Shown here piece by piece: positions 12,705 to 25,649 of a stretch of 64,000 nt of DNA (the stretch's first letter is position 1; every line of letters starts with the position of its first letter). The DNA is taken from assembly GCA_025677815.1 (NCBI GenBank), contig JAIXMP010000010.1:496001-560000 (forward strand), in the 5' to 3' direction. The notes beneath the pieces are model-generated. The model was not told the origin of the DNA and searched no databases. It saw only the letters and a program-made list of their open reading frames with translations. The translations under genes were made by a program, and so were the position numbers. The stretch comes from Phascolomyces articulosus. Taxonomy: Eukaryota; Mucoromycota; Mucoromycetes; Mucorales; Lichtheimiaceae.

Positions 12705-15700
12705 TTATGTATTATGCACGAGTTTCTTTTGACTACGTGATGATGTATCATCTCGTAATACTTCACGTAATGCCATTGTTGCATATTGACTCGTTTTCAA
12801 TGTAAAATTCATTCGTAATCCAAGATATTTTCCATCTATTAATAATAATAATAATAAAAAAGATAGAAAGGGGAAGGATTATTTTAATGAAAATGAGTTT
12901 GTGAAAACTTAGGGAATAGAATGGTTCCTATTTACCTTCAATACTTTGAGGTTCAGGTTTTAAATTGATCCGATCTAGGTCCGAATTACATAAACTAGTT
13001 TCAGGATCATTGTATCGAATGAATGAATAAGTTAAATCCTCGGCTTTTGCTAATAATGGTCGATAATCGCCACCCAAGTCCCTATATAGATATATACATA
13101 TTGAATGATAAATAGGCTTGGTTAATAATAATTCATTATTATTATAAAAGAGACAGAGGATAGACGTACTTCATAATACTTTCTTTACGAGTAAACTTTA
13201 TACCATCCTTTTCTATAGAACCCCAAAAAAAAATATATCATTAAAAAAAAGGTTAGTTAAGATAGTATACATTAGGGATAATGAAAAAGAAAAAAAAGAA
13301 ATAGATTTGGGGGGGTGTATAATCCAGGAGGTTATATATACTGAAAAAAGAGTACTGACCTTGTAGGAGTTCATGATATATTTTCCCCATCTCGTTCTCA
13401 GGGTATTGTGATCTGTGCCCTGGCACAGGATATACCACATCCTCGATTGTATAGGATTCTAAATCCTCTTCTGTCAGAACTTTGGCTTTCTTTCTCTAAT
13501 ATGGTTAAAAAAAAGTCTGTGTTTATAGTTCTTCTTTTACTATCCCCCCTTCCCTTTTTTTTTCTTCTCTTCTTTTCTTACCTCTAGATAATTTCGACGA
13601 CCTGCATTATTATTCAATGTGCTTGTGTTTGCTTCCTTATTCTCTGGTACAAGAACTAAATCACCCACCAATGGTTTATCACATCCAAAACGTTTGACAC
13701 GTTCAGAAACGACATGATTCCATACATAAGATTGATATGCATGCATATACATACTCAACATATTTCTTGGGAGCTATATATATATCGAGTGAGATAAACA
13801 GTTTTAGTTAAAACATCAAGCAAGGTAGAATAGTAATATATATATTATATAAATGATTTTTACCGATTGAATAGCCCTTTGATGTTTTTCAGGAGCTCGT
13901 ACATAAGAATTCAAAATTGCTTTTTCAGGACCATTTCGTCCTGGAAATTTTTGTACAGTCTCTTTTGGATCTTTAGTTTTTTGCCAAAATTCTCGAGCAT
14001 CAGCAAAATCTTTTCGTTCTGTGGGGGATGTATGTACATATATATATATTTTGTGATGTTGGTGTATGCATGAATTGTATGGTTTTTTTTTTCGCGGGAT
14101 AATATAATTATGGATTTGTTTTCAGGGAGATTTTTTTATAAAAAGAAGACTTTTTTTCGTTAGCATAACCCCCCAAAAAAAAGGTTTTAATTCAACATTA
14201 TAAATAAGAAAAAAAAAAAAAGGGAGAACAACGATAAAACTTTACCTCCTGGACGGGGTTTAAGAATTAAATTACAAGCTTCTTCAAAGTCAAGTTTCAA
14301 TATCGCACGGCCAATTTCATGGGTCATAATGGTACCTGTACCGAACCGTTGCATACCAAAATAATTGATAAATCCACGATCACGAAGTGAATCCATTGAT
14401 TCTGATATTTCTTCTTCGGTGCCACCCGAAACATCCCTATAAAGTCCAGGGATCAATATATATATAATGGTATATCATATAAAAATAGGAGCCAAAATAA
14501 ATGATTCTCTTTTTTTTTGTATCTTACCGTAAAATAATTGTAAATCGATTTCCATTCAAATCACCCAATGTTAATCCATTAGGTACATAACTAAAGAACA
14601 AGAAGAACAAGAAGGGTTCATTTAATATTGAATATACAATCATATCTCTCTTTATTCACTTACTCATAATCACCAATATAGATATTATGTTGTTGTAATT
14701 GATCTTTAGCAAGAAGTAATTGTTGATATCTTGCTTTGGGAGAAGTCATTGTTTGAACTGTGATTGCACGTGCATCTTTGGTTCCAGCAACACCAATTCG
14801 AGAACCCTTGATGTTGCCATACTTTGAAATGAGGTTGATAGCTCTTGAACTTTCAATACCCAACTTGAACACGTGGAATTGCAGATATTCGCCACCTAAT
14901 GCTTTATAATTTGGCGGTACATCGCGAGCTATCAATTTAATAGAAACGAATTAAAAAAAAAAGTTTTGTGTGTAACAATACCTCCAATGATTTTTCTTTG
15001 TTGCATAAAAAATGTCTTTTTTTTTTAATGATTTACCTTTTTCTTCTACATTGGTAGCCCATCGGACAGTAAGGACACCATCCTTACAAAGAGCTAAAGG
15101 TCGATTATCATGTAAAATGTGTCTATCAAGAAGTTTATAAAACTGAAAACGTGTGTCTTTGGTTGTCTAATTCATAAAAATGATGGTATGTTAGAATGCT
15201 TTTCTAGATGGTTGAGATTCATGGTATAGTTTTTTTTATAGATTGAATAGTAAACTTACTTCAGTAGAAGCAATTAAAGACTTGTCTTCTGATCCTTCCT
15301 GAATTACTTTGCGTAATTGTTTAGCAAACTCTTCATTGAAAAGTTTAGCTACTTCTGTATCAAATCCAGCATCATCCAATACATCCATTTCATCAGCAAT
15401 TTTACGTTTCTATCATAATAATCATATCAATGACTCAGTTTAACCAGCTCTTTTTTTTTTTTTTGTATACAGTAATGAATATATATTGATTAGGTTTACT
15501 TTTTCTTCGATAATAGTTGGTTCTAACGATTGAAGAGTAACCACTTTTCCATTGAGATCCACTTCATGGACAACAAAATCTTCAATTCTAAAAATAATAA
15601 TAATATAGAATATCATTTCCTTCACAATTAATATTCTTTATTTTTTTATCTACTTTTTGATCATTTTCTTTACCTATATTTAATGATTCCGCGAAATCCC

Positions 15701-15852
15701 GGAAGCGATGGATTGACATAAGCAGTGATGCCAGCATCAGGTTCTTTAGGTTGATATCGTGCTCTTTTCGAATCATTTTCTTCCTCATGAGATTCTGCTC
15801 TTCTTTTTCCAAGAGAGCTCTCGGATTGCTGCCGAGAAAATATATTGCCCAT
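12705..15852 (-). CDS. PUS7: tRNA/mRNA pseudouridine synthase PUS7 (TruD family)
   Basis: Thirteen exons: 15852-15674, 15587-15500, 15409-15260, 15166-15037, 14928-14664, 14590-14528, 14436-14246, 14018-13864, 13773-13582, 13495-13360, 13212-13170, 13081-12936 and 12835-12705. They total 622 residues, close to yeast and human PUS7. The TruD catalytic motif is intact ([12 protein letters not shown], Asp near residue 234). The family blocks [19 protein letters not shown] and [15 protein letters not shown] are also present. The enzyme isomerises uridine to pseudouridine in tRNA, U2 snRNA and mRNA, mainly in the nucleus. The N-terminus reads [12 protein letters not shown] and then has a basic stretch KRARY. 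MGxxxS is a myristoylation-like start and is unusual for this family. The gene is divergent from MED20 across about 400 bp. Confidence 0.95.
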
Positions 15853-16257
15853 ATTATTTCAATAACAATAACGCGATATATATCTCAAAGATCCAACAAA
15901 CAAATTTTTTTTTATTAAAGCTTTTTTTTTTCAATGCCGACGACTCGATATGTTTTTTGAAATAGTGATCTTATGCATTGATTGAGAGAAGCTATTTAAA
16001 AATATATTTATTACTTGATTATTTCCAATAATTCATCATAATACGTATTTGGGATTCTGTCTTAATAATAATAGTATTCCTGATGGATACTAAAAAATTA
16101 CTTTAGACGTTGAATCATCTACAAAAGAAGTATCTATATATTTCTCTGATTTTTAAATTGGTCTCCTCTTCCTCGTGGCGGAATAAGCATAGTTCCTTTT
16201 TTTTTTCGTTACTACTCACTACTTTTTTTTTTCTATTAAAAAAAAAAACCTGGTTCA
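15853..16257. promoter_or_regulatory. Shared divergent promoter PUS7 / MED20
   Basis: About 405 bases separate the start codons of PUS7 (minus) and MED20 (plus). The stretch is AT-rich with T-tracts and has no clear TATA box on either side, which fits housekeeping-type promoters. Confidence 0.5.
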
Positions 16258-17230
16258 ATGGTCGTGACATGGTTAGATCCTTTTTTTTATTTTTCTCAAC
16301 TGATAACACTCTCTCAAAAAAAAAAAAAGCAAAATTACTTATTGAAATGGACTATATGAATATAAATGGTTTTTTTTCTTCTTCTTTCAAGCTTAGTACG
16401 ATGGAAAAATGCTACAGGCATGCGTGATCTTGCTTATATTCAAGAACATGTCACAAAGTCATTACATGGCAAAAATACAGGTTCATGGTCCCTTGGTGTT
16501 AAACTTTATCGTGATGTAGTTCAAAATGGCAATTCACGTAGTAATTCACATCAAATGATACAAAGTTCACTTCACCAACAACAAAATTCAAGAGATAGTA
16601 AATTAATGTATCAAGTCGCGTTAGGACAACAACCAGGTCAGGTGTATTGTATGGTGGATGGAAGTGTCATCGTTGAAGCAGAAAAAGAATTAGAGATTAT
16701 ATTATCTCGATTAAAAAACTTATGGATCACACGACATAATGTGATGATTGAGGTAATAAAAAAAAATATGGGTTGGATCAATTCTATATATATTGGATGA
16801 ATGGATGTTTTAATTATTTTCTTTTCATACCGTATATATAATATAGGGTACCAGCTTTGAAGTAGGTGATTTTACATTACGCGTGGCAAATATTCTTTTG
16901 GGAGCAGCTTATAAAGGATTATTACTAGAGGTAAACATTGCATTTTAAGTTTATTAAAACAATAAAGAATATGGATGTGTTTTATAGGAAATTAACATGA
17001 TAAAATCCTTTTTTTTTGACAAACAGATCAGTTATCAACCATGTTCAGCACCCAATATGGCAACTGATTTACTTCGTGAATTTGTTGAATCTGTTGTTCC
17101 ACCTACTGCCCAGTTATCTTGTGAATATGAATACGATTATGAACTTGTTGGATTAAGTAATAATGATTTTACCACTGCACATACTGGATACCAATATATG
17201 ATGCTTTTCCGTAACGATGGTCTTTTATAA
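16258..17230 (+). CDS. MED20: Mediator complex subunit MED20 (Srb2/TRFP)
   Basis: Four exons, 16258-16271, 16392-16752, 16847-16930 and 17027-17230, join in frame to 220 residues. The 14-nt first exon (ATG GTC GTG ACA TG, donor gttaga) gives the start MVVTCLVRWKNATGM, which matches the conserved N-terminal strand of Med20. Later blocks fit the family: SWSLGVKLYRDV, KLMYQVALGQQPGQ, GTSFEVGDFTLRV and LLLEISYQPC. Med20 is a head-module Mediator subunit that pairs with Med18 and links activators to RNA polymerase II. The length matches the family. The only weak point is the first exon, because its donor is non-consensus. Without it the protein would begin in a T-rich stretch (MVFFLLLSS), which is less likely. 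Confidence 0.9.
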
Positions 17231-17430
17231 ATATATATCATTTAATTATACACTTCCTCCCCTTCCCCTTTTTATTTTTATTTTTTTGTCGAAAGAAACT
17301 TTGCACATTAGTTATGTTTTATTTGTTAAGTGTACAAGAAATTATATTAAAACGTAAGAAAAGAGAGAAAAGGATGTGATAAAAAAAGGGAAAAAAGGGG
17401 GGAGTGATCAAATGATTTGAACGATTCTAA

Positions 17431-18663
17431 TTAAGCAAGGAAAGCACCAGCAACAATGGCAGGAACAGCCATCATAGTAGCAGCAAACTTGAAGGTGACA
17501 GCAGCAGATTCAGCATCTTCATCATCTCCTTCTTGAGATTCAGGAGTGGCAGTGGCAGGAGTAGATTCTTGTTCCTTCTTTTCTTCAGTCTTATCAGCTT
17601 CTTCCTTCTTTTCGGCTTCTTGCTTCTTGTCAGCATCTTCCTTCTTTTCGGTTTCTTCCTTCTTTTCAGCATCTTCCTTCTTTTCAGTTTCTTCCTTCTT
17701 GTCATCTTCCTTGGTAGCGGGGGTAGATTCCTTGGTTTCTTCAGAGGAGGAGGACTTGGAGGGTTCGGGAGTGGTGGCGGAACCAGCTTCGAGAGGGAAA
17801 GCCATAGAGAAAGCATGAGCACTATTATAATATATAATTAATAAATCGAGATATTTTTTATGGAAATTCATTATTATTATCATTGTAATAATCACCAACA
17901 AGAATATATTATATATAAAAATTACATACTTTCTGCCCTTGTTGCTCACATAATCGATACGGAAAGCATAGTTGCCCTTGGGATCAGAGTTAGCAGGAAT
18001 CTATTATAGATTAAATGGAAATGTCGGATGGTAAGTACGGACAGGAATACTATGCCGTTCGAGGTTACACTTGAACTATTTGCCTAAAGGGTTGTCATGC
18101 CACGAGGCTATCCCAATTTTGGGAAATATGTTAAAACTGACCTCGAATTTAACCTTGCCATCAGAACCTTGAGTCTTGACAGAGGTACCAGTAGGAAGCA
18201 TGCTTTCACGACCATTGCCTTGGAGCAAATGGATAACGACTTCTTGATCATCGCCATTAAGCCAGACTATATAATAAATAATTTGTTTATGTCAATATTC
18301 TATTTTATATTTGTATATTTATAGGAATATAGGTGGGGAGAGATCAATGAGTTTTTAAAAACTTTATTATTTCTTACCAAGATCGAAACTAAAAGTTTGT
18401 GCGAAAGAAAGAGAGCCCAAGAAAGAAAGAAGAAATGGAAGAGGAAAATATCAAGTTATTTAGTAATTACAATTACTGTATTGTCTTCATCGTACATGTT
18501 GATATATAGATATTCCAAAAAAAAAAAAAAAGAATACTTACGGTGTACCAGCCTTGACGGCTTCACCAGGAGTAGGACTGGTAATGAAATAAGGTTGATG
18601 TTGAGCAGCAACCATGACAGTTGCAACAAGTGCAAAAAAGAGAGCAGAAAGAATAGCCTTCAT
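17431..18663 (-). CDS. Kre9/Knh1-like GPI-anchored cell-wall protein
   Basis: Five exons: 18663-18542, 18388-18378 (only 11 nt), 18266-18142, 18000-17930 and 17821-17431. They total 239 residues. An N-terminal signal peptide (MKAILSALFFALVATVMVAA) is followed by a Kre9/KNH beta-sandwich: FITSPTPGEAVKAGTP, FDLVWLNGDDQEVVIHLL, then PKGNYAFRIDYVSNKG. After this comes a Ser/Thr stretch and a long Lys/Glu repeat (about residues 150-205, repeating units like EKKEE / KKEDA). The C-terminal hydrophobic tail (ATMMAVPAIVAGAFLA) is typical of GPI attachment. The family is tied to beta-1,6-glucan and wall assembly; here the role is inferred. The Lys/Glu repeat produces spurious open frames on both strands. 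Confidence 0.88.
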
Positions 18664-18792
18664 GTTGATGTTAGATTATTATAAGGAAGGTGAGGGAAAG
18701 GAATTTAATAGAATGAAAGGAGTAGTAAGGGGGGTTATAAGTGAAAAAGGTGTTGTTATTTTTTTTTTATTTTTTGATGTTTTGATCATGGC

Positions 18793-18801
18793 CTTTATAT
18801 A
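18793..18801 (-). promoter_or_regulatory. TATA box of the Kre9-like gene
   Basis: TATATAAAG on the minus strand, about 130 bases upstream of the ATG at 18663. Confidence 0.5.
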
Positions 18802-21800
18802 CAGAAACTCAAAGTCGACCAGAATTGCTTCGATACACTTTTGTAGGCAATCAATTTTATTTTTTTTGGGTCCGCACCCTTCCATTTTTTCTGTTTATCT
18901 TATTCATTCCGCTCATATTATAGAAAGAAAGACATCATCATTGAATTGCTCTCATATGTATGTGATATATTATTTTATGTTCTTATAATACACTTTGACT
19001 TTCTCCAGAATTTCTGATTGTGTAAAACTTGTGTAGCCATGCTGTAAAAGATTCGGGAGAAAGGAGCTGCTTTATTAAATATTGAGTATTGTACTACTCA
19101 ATTGGGGGTGGGTATTAGGTTAAATAACTATTTGAACTTGGTGATGATGTGATTAAACTATTTACTTTTTTCAACACAATTGTATTTTTGTTCTTGTACA
19201 CCATGAATCCAAAATTACGTTGTTATGGTGATTTCCAGAAAAGTGATCAACAAACATGTAAATAAAAATTAATCGAAGCACTATTCGGTCTATAAATATC
19301 ATTAGAGACATCTCCGCATTAAGCATTTTAAATCATAATATACAATCAACATATGATTTATTTTGTGTTTGTATACGGCGCACTTTCTATGATATTTGAA
19401 AATGATGTTTATTATATGAAGGTGTTTGGGTGTTTCTAGTAAGCATATAGAGTGTTTGACACAATTATAAACTATTTATATTTAATTGTGTTTTATATAT
19501 ATATATATAACTAGTCCCAAAACATAATAGATCAGCCTTCCAATACATCATTCTTGTAGTTTATATTCGTTAGATTGCATATAGCTTATTTTCATGTGTG
19601 TAACGACCATGGGACAGTGAGCAAGATATATGTTTATTAAAGCTAGTATCATCTCTTCTATTCACTTCTCCCCCTTCTATTACACGACTCTAAGTTTACA
19701 GTCCACGGCTAATCATTAGCAATGACAGCAATAATACACTAACAATTTAAGACCATTTCTCTTGATGTCAAGCATTATTACTCTCCTCGTCAGCCTTACC
19801 GAATTTAAAAACAAGCTGAAAACAAAGAGGTACTTTCAAAAGAAAATTCATAAAAACAACCTATCATTACGTCTAGCATTTATAATCGAAAATGACATAC
19901 GCCAAAAGGATGATGTCAATTGAATAGAAGGCTATTACAGAGTTTTCCTTAAGATTTCATTATTACTTGTAAGTAATCCATCAAAATTGACAACCGTCTA
20001 TTATCAGCAAACAATTACTTTCTTATACGTCTTTTAGACCTTCTTCATAGCTATTAATATTAAATGTTAGTTGGAATACAGTGTTCAGCTTTGCTGATTT
20101 AGATGCTATCAAAAACAAATGAGGAGGGTAATAGCTATGAAGATACTTGATGAACTTTGCTATTATTATGGTTTCCTAAAAAAAAAAAGGGTATGAATAT
20201 ATATAATATATATAATAGAAAGAAACAAGCAACATGTTTGAAACTTATAACCATCCTATTGAACATCTCAAAGCTTGAGTTCTTAACAGAATTGAACTCT
20301 TTTTCCCCACAGAACCCAGTCATTCGGCAACAGTTACTTATATACCGAATGAACACATAATACATGCCTTTTGAGGTTTTTAGGTGCTTTTGATAGAAGG
20401 TTGAGTACGGATCGACAAAGCTTTACGGCTCTAAATTTAGTGCTAGTCGTGATCAAACCAAAACATTCCGCGACAGATCATTGGAAATGCCTTTAGTACT
20501 CTTAAACATGCTATTCTCGATTACATATAGTCCATACCATTTCATGCATCTCATACTATTGAATATAACGTATTAGATTAATACGATTATATTAAATAAA
20601 AGTGCTTGCCTATATACTAGGAGGGATTTGAAATACAATATATATATATATATATATATGATGTCGCTTTATTTTTGAATATTGGATCGCTGCTGGATTC
20701 GTTACAAATATGCGAAACACAAAACCGGTTATCGTCTCTCATTCCAACATCTCGGTTACTTCGATTGTTGGCACCTACATAAACTAAAAGATTGATTCTG
20801 GATAAAATCGTTACGCATTTTACTTGACTGTGTTCTTAAACCGCTGCCAATCCCATTTATGTAAAAAAAAAAAATAGCAGCTATGGTTTTCACTGTCATG
20901 ACCCAAGCTCCCACATTGTATTCCTTCCCCTCACCTCTCTTTACATTTTCAAAATATCAAATTAAAGCTCGAACATGATCTTCTTTCTGCTCCTTTGAAT
21001 GTATTATTGCTAGATAGTAGACAGAAACAGTTAATCCATTATTCATGCACATCACTAATTAGATGTTGAACGAGGCAATTGATATTCCCGCCGTTTACCC
21101 GTGTTTAGCTGAATTTTTGACTTTGACAGTCAAATCATCTATGAATTAAAGTATAAAACGTTAAATATATATAAAACAAAGCCTATTCGTTGAACTGTAC
21201 ACAAGTTGGCACGAGAAAACAAAACTGAATATTCTGTTTATTCCTTGATTTAACGATGAATGGAAATGAAAAAGCAATCTGGGTTTGTACAACTTCAGTT
21301 TTACCAAATATGACCTAGTAAAGCATAGTATCGGATAATCGTAAGGTTGCATGAGGAAAGAAGGAAGCATTTTTATTATCAACTACTCGAATATTCGCTC
21401 AAACCATTACACATAAAGAAAAAACTATAATTATTTATACATTAATGTGTCATTCCAACTTTTCGATCAAGTTATTAAAGTCATTTTTGGCGGAATAAAA
21501 AATTATGAAATCATGTTTTTTTCCCACTTTTAAAGAATACCTTGCACGTTTTTAGTAGTTTAAGAATTCTTTTCGAAGATCATTTAATACTGTTTATTAT
21601 GATTGAACTCTTCTGGTGGATTCACCAGCCGAACATGCATATAATGTGTTACTTTATAATTTTTTTTTACGATGATCGATTCCCAAACGTCAATCCAATA
21701 ATAACGAAAATCCAGTAAAATGGTGTGTTAAGCCTCAATAGAAACAGCATCAATCATTTACATAGAAACATAAAACAAAAAATGCCTTTGAAACATTGTA

Positions 21801-21889
21801 AAATTTATTATTCGAAATAGGGAAACTGAGAAAGAATCTTTCTTATCTTTTGGTCCAATTTTTTATGCCCCTGCGATTTGACTTCTTTC
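18802..21889. other. Gene-free interval of about 3.1 kb
   Basis: No gene is supported. Microsatellites are fewer and the composition more even than in the 6-12 kb region, with stops in every frame. Such DNA often holds old, unrecognisable transposon debris, but I see no coding block clear enough to name. Confidence 0.5.
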
Positions 21890-23997
21890 ATGACTGAAAT
21901 AGTGTCAAGAAAACGAAAGTGGCCATTACCAAATCAATCGGCAGGAAGGAAACGATCTTTGAATGATAAACGATTGGACTTTACCAAAGCATTATTATCC
22001 AATGAATTAGTTTTGCATATTTTCAGTTATTTATCGGCGAGCGAATTGGCACAGTGTGCTAAGGTCAATAGTAGTTGGTATCGTCTTGCCAATGATGATT
22101 TGGTAAGTGAGCGCAGTCATAACGAACAATGAATTATATTGAATCCTTCATTTTATTTGTATCATTTTGCTAATGATGGGCTACATAAATATTGGATCAA
22201 TTGTGATCGTTGTATTTTTTTTGCCTATAGCTTTGGAAGTTATTATTCTTAAGACGCTTTCGTTATCCATTGATGGTTGATATGAAAGAAGATCCTAAAC
22301 TATTACAACGTTGGCAAGAAAGAACAACTCATAACAACGATTTTAATACTAACAACAATAATATTAAACGAAAACGATCTGAATGGAAAATAGTATACAA
22401 GACAAATCATAACTGGCGGTTAGGTAAAAAGATAATGAAATGAAAAGTGTATTATGCAGTGTTGTGTTTGAATAGATTTTCTTTACTTAAAAAAACAATT
22501 TATTTGATTAGGAAATTGTCGTATGACGTATGTCGATGTGGATGAAGAAGACGAAAAAATGAGTTCGATCACGAATAAAAGTATCACCACCAATACTACA
22601 TCATCTTATGTTCAATTTGCAAACGACGTATTATATATTGCTTATACAACTGCACCGTTAATTGAAGTTTGGAAACTCAAAAATAGTGGACAACCCACCA
22701 TGCTAAGACAGCTTGAAACGACAGCACCAACTACAGAGAAGATTACATGCTTAAAGCTTGATACATCTTCGTCTGGGACTCATCGACTAGTGGCTGGTTA
22801 CACTGGTGGTGGATTATCAGTTTGGGAGATTACTTGGAATAATTCTTCCTCAAATTTGAACGATGGCAGTAGCAGCAGTAATAGTATGTCGTGTTCCGCA
22901 ACTGAAGTGGCAGTTTATACCCCTAGAACTATGAGAACGGATTGTATAATATCGATTGGTATCTCTTATCCAATGATAATAACATGTTCATCGCCTTGTT
23001 CGACAACTACAACAACAGGCTCTTCTGGAATATATACCCCCACGGACATGAGGTTATCTGCCTTTTGTATTGATATTTCCTCACGCACAGGTCAACAGGC
23101 GGCGAGGCTTGTTTATGAATTACGAAGCTATATCCATTGGAACCCAATGTCAATTGAAATTGATCCGTGTAATGGTGAGATCAATCGTTGGCGAGCGATG
23201 GTATGTTTTGGAATGCCTGTGGGTTTAAATTCATATACTGTTGGTATTCAAGTAAGTTTTCCTCTTTCTTTTTTAAATTAAAGATGAGTTACTTATTGCT
23301 TTGCATGGCTTTCTAACTTTTTTCTTTCTTAATTTATTAGGAAATTATAATATCCAAAGAATCTTTGATTTCATCAAGGCATTGTACAGCGCTAAATGAA
23401 GAAGACTTATTCTTTGCACCGTCGTCATCATCTTCTTCAGATCATACTGCTAATACATCCATAACAGAATATTCACAACAACCCATTACATCCATCAGTT
23501 ATTCAGAACCCTATCTAATTACAGCACATGCCAATAACACCATTAAACAATACTATGTTCGGTTTGCAGACAACAAATTAGAACTAATCTTTGCACAAAC
23601 GTTGTATGGACATACATCCAAAGTCAGCGCACTTGCTCTTGATTCATCGATTGGAAGATTGGTCAGCGGCGACCGATTTGGTCTCAAAATATGGGATTTC
23701 CATTTTATGAATAAAGATAAAGTACTTCATGATGATCCAAGCATCCATAGTGATGACCATGCCAGCTATTATCAACGTCGACACATTGCAGGGACCGAAT
23801 ACATTGTTTCTATTGATGGACATGAAGATTTATTGATGGGAAATGACGATAGCATGGGAGTACCTTTTCGTGATATAGAATGGTTGCAATTTGATAGTGA
23901 CAAGATCGTAGCTGTGGTCCGTGACGAACGTAAAAAAGATAGTAATCACGAAAAACTATCTGTCCGAATATGGTCATTTTCTGAGGATGCCATCTAA
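21890..23997 (+). CDS. F-box protein with C-terminal WD-repeat region
   Basis: Four exons, 21890-22102, 22231-22423, 22512-23251 and 23341-23997, give 600 residues. The F-box lies at about residues 35-75 (LLSNELVLHIFSYLSASELA, then VNSSWYRLANDDL and LWKLLF). The C-terminal half reads as a beta-propeller with at least one clear WD unit (YGHTSKVSALALDSSIGRLV, GDRFGLKIWDF) and weaker ones (APLIEVWKL, VAGYTGGGLSVWEI). The F-box would bind Skp1 in an SCF ubiquitin ligase and the propeller would bind substrate; the substrate is unknown. I chose the ATG at 21890 because the upstream ATG at 21864 is in another frame that stops at once. An acidic stretch (DVDEEDEK) and Ser-rich linkers separate the parts. 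Confidence 0.87.
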
Positions 23998-24461
23998 AGA
24001 ATAATTAGTTATAAATATGATATACCTACATAGTTTGCAATGATTTCTTGTTAAATTATAGCAGAATTTTTTTTTTTGTACATAATAATAACACAACTAT
24101 TTACTAATCAATTAGTAATTTTTACTTTCACCCCAGAATGTGGAAACTCTGATCCAACCATCATTGTATGAGTTTTTTATATCAAAAATACTTCTTGCTG
24201 TTATATATATATATATGTTTATAAGATTTTAACTTCATCCTATGAAGATGGATGGGCCACATGGTACTGAATATTCTTTTTTTTTTGTTGGTGTATTCAA
24301 AAGTCGGGACGATCCAACAGAGTGTATGCAAACTACCATAAACGGAAAAACCTATTTTCTTTTTGGTGCAAAGAACAGTTTCGAATGTGTCTCAGTGAGA
24401 CCTGCGTTTTTTTTCTTTCTTTTTTTTTTGACACAAATCAATACACCAAAGAAAATTAAAA
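23998..24461. other. Spacer and 5' leader of the bZIP gene
   Basis: The spacer is AT-rich with a short TA run near 24201 and long T-tracts at 24270-24430. A 92-residue open frame here is rejected as chance because it has no family similarity and runs through poly-T. Confidence 0.5.
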
Positions 24462-25649
24462 ATGGAGCAAACAACAGCCATGGATTTTACAACATTTCCC
24501 ATCCAATTAACTACAAATGAATCAGATAAACGTAGATGGGATGAGCTTGGTGATCTTTATGGTTCCCAAGTTTCAAAATCACCTCGTATGTTGATTTTTT
24601 TTTTAATTACAGAGGGTTACACTTATTCATCTAATAAACATAGTACTTACAACTTGTTCATTGATTAATTTAGATAAGGATGGTTCTGAAGAAAGTGTTA
24701 CTAATAGTGAAGGTAAAAATTCTCAATAATTAGTCTCCATTACACCGTTTTTTAGTAGAGTTATTAAATTTTATTATACTATATAATTTCGATAGAAGAT
24801 TCGAGTATGAGCCGAACCTCGCCTGCTGACAAATCCGACGGAACTCAGGTATATTATTATAGAAAAGAATGTTGGTTTTAAGAGATAAAAAACTATTACT
24901 CTAATGATATACATGTACATAAAAATGAAGATAACAAAATGAAATGTACTAATTTAATGTTTTAGCGTCAGCGTCGTAAAGAACAAAACCGAGCAGCGCA
25001 AAGAGCTTTCCGTGAACGTAAGGAGCGTTATGTTAAAGAACTCGAGGATAAAATTCGAGACATGCAAGAATCACACACCGAAAATTCACAAAGATTACAA
25101 CGGGAAAATGAAGAATTACGAGATACACTCAAACGTATGGAAACTGAAATGTATACACTTAAAGGTGCTGCGATGGCATTTGAAGTCTCGATGAACAAGT
25201 TACGAGAAGCAGGTATTGAAGTACCACCAATAAGTGAGCTTTCGCCACCTGCATCCGATCGATACTCCTCAACATCTTCCACATGCGATATACTTTCACC
25301 AGCAGCTTCTCATGATCATTCAATTCATCATTATCAACAGCATCAGCAACAAGAAACTAGGAGTAATAGCGTTTGTGATGAAGAAATGCGAGAACACGAG
25401 GAATTTGCAGAGAGTACCAGCGAACGATTCGATCATAAACCGGATCCCATTACATTTACTAACGCCAAACTGATTCCTACTGGACAAATCTGGGATCTTT
25501 TATCTACACACCCGAGGTTTGATGAATTGAATATGGCTGCAATGTGCGCAGGAATTAAGCAAAGAAGCGTATGTTCTGGATCTGGTGCAGTTATTGAAGA
25601 GAAGGAGCTTGAGTCATTAATCCGTGAACAATTGGGAGAAGGAGTATAA
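24462..25649 (+). CDS. AP-1-like bZIP transcription factor (Yap1/Pap1 type)
   Basis: Exons 24462-24585, 24674-24712, 24796-24848 and 24966-25649 give 299 residues. The basic region QNRAAQRAFRERKERYVKEL (about residue 77) is the fungal Yap/Pap1 signature. A leucine zipper-like coiled coil follows (IRDMQESHTENSQRL, ENEELRDTLKRMETE). The C-terminal block NMAAMCAGIKQRSVCSGSG has two Cys nine residues apart, the spacing of the last two redox Cys in the Yap1 C-terminal Cys-rich domain, followed by the family-typical acidic helix (EEKELESLI). Two further Cys (STCDILS, NSVCDEE) could form a reduced N-terminal partner. The likely role is the response to oxidative stress in the nucleus, with redox-controlled export. 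The protein is shorter than ascomycete Yap1 (about 650 aa). Confidence 0.88.

Noticed and set aside
17472..17841. Open frames of about 90-116 aa on both strands within the Kre9-like gene
   Set aside because: They are shadows of the Lys/Glu repeat of the real minus-strand exon.
24242..24520. 92-aa plus-strand open frame before the bZIP gene
   Set aside because: It crosses poly-T tracts and overlaps the bZIP start in another frame, with no recognisable protein.
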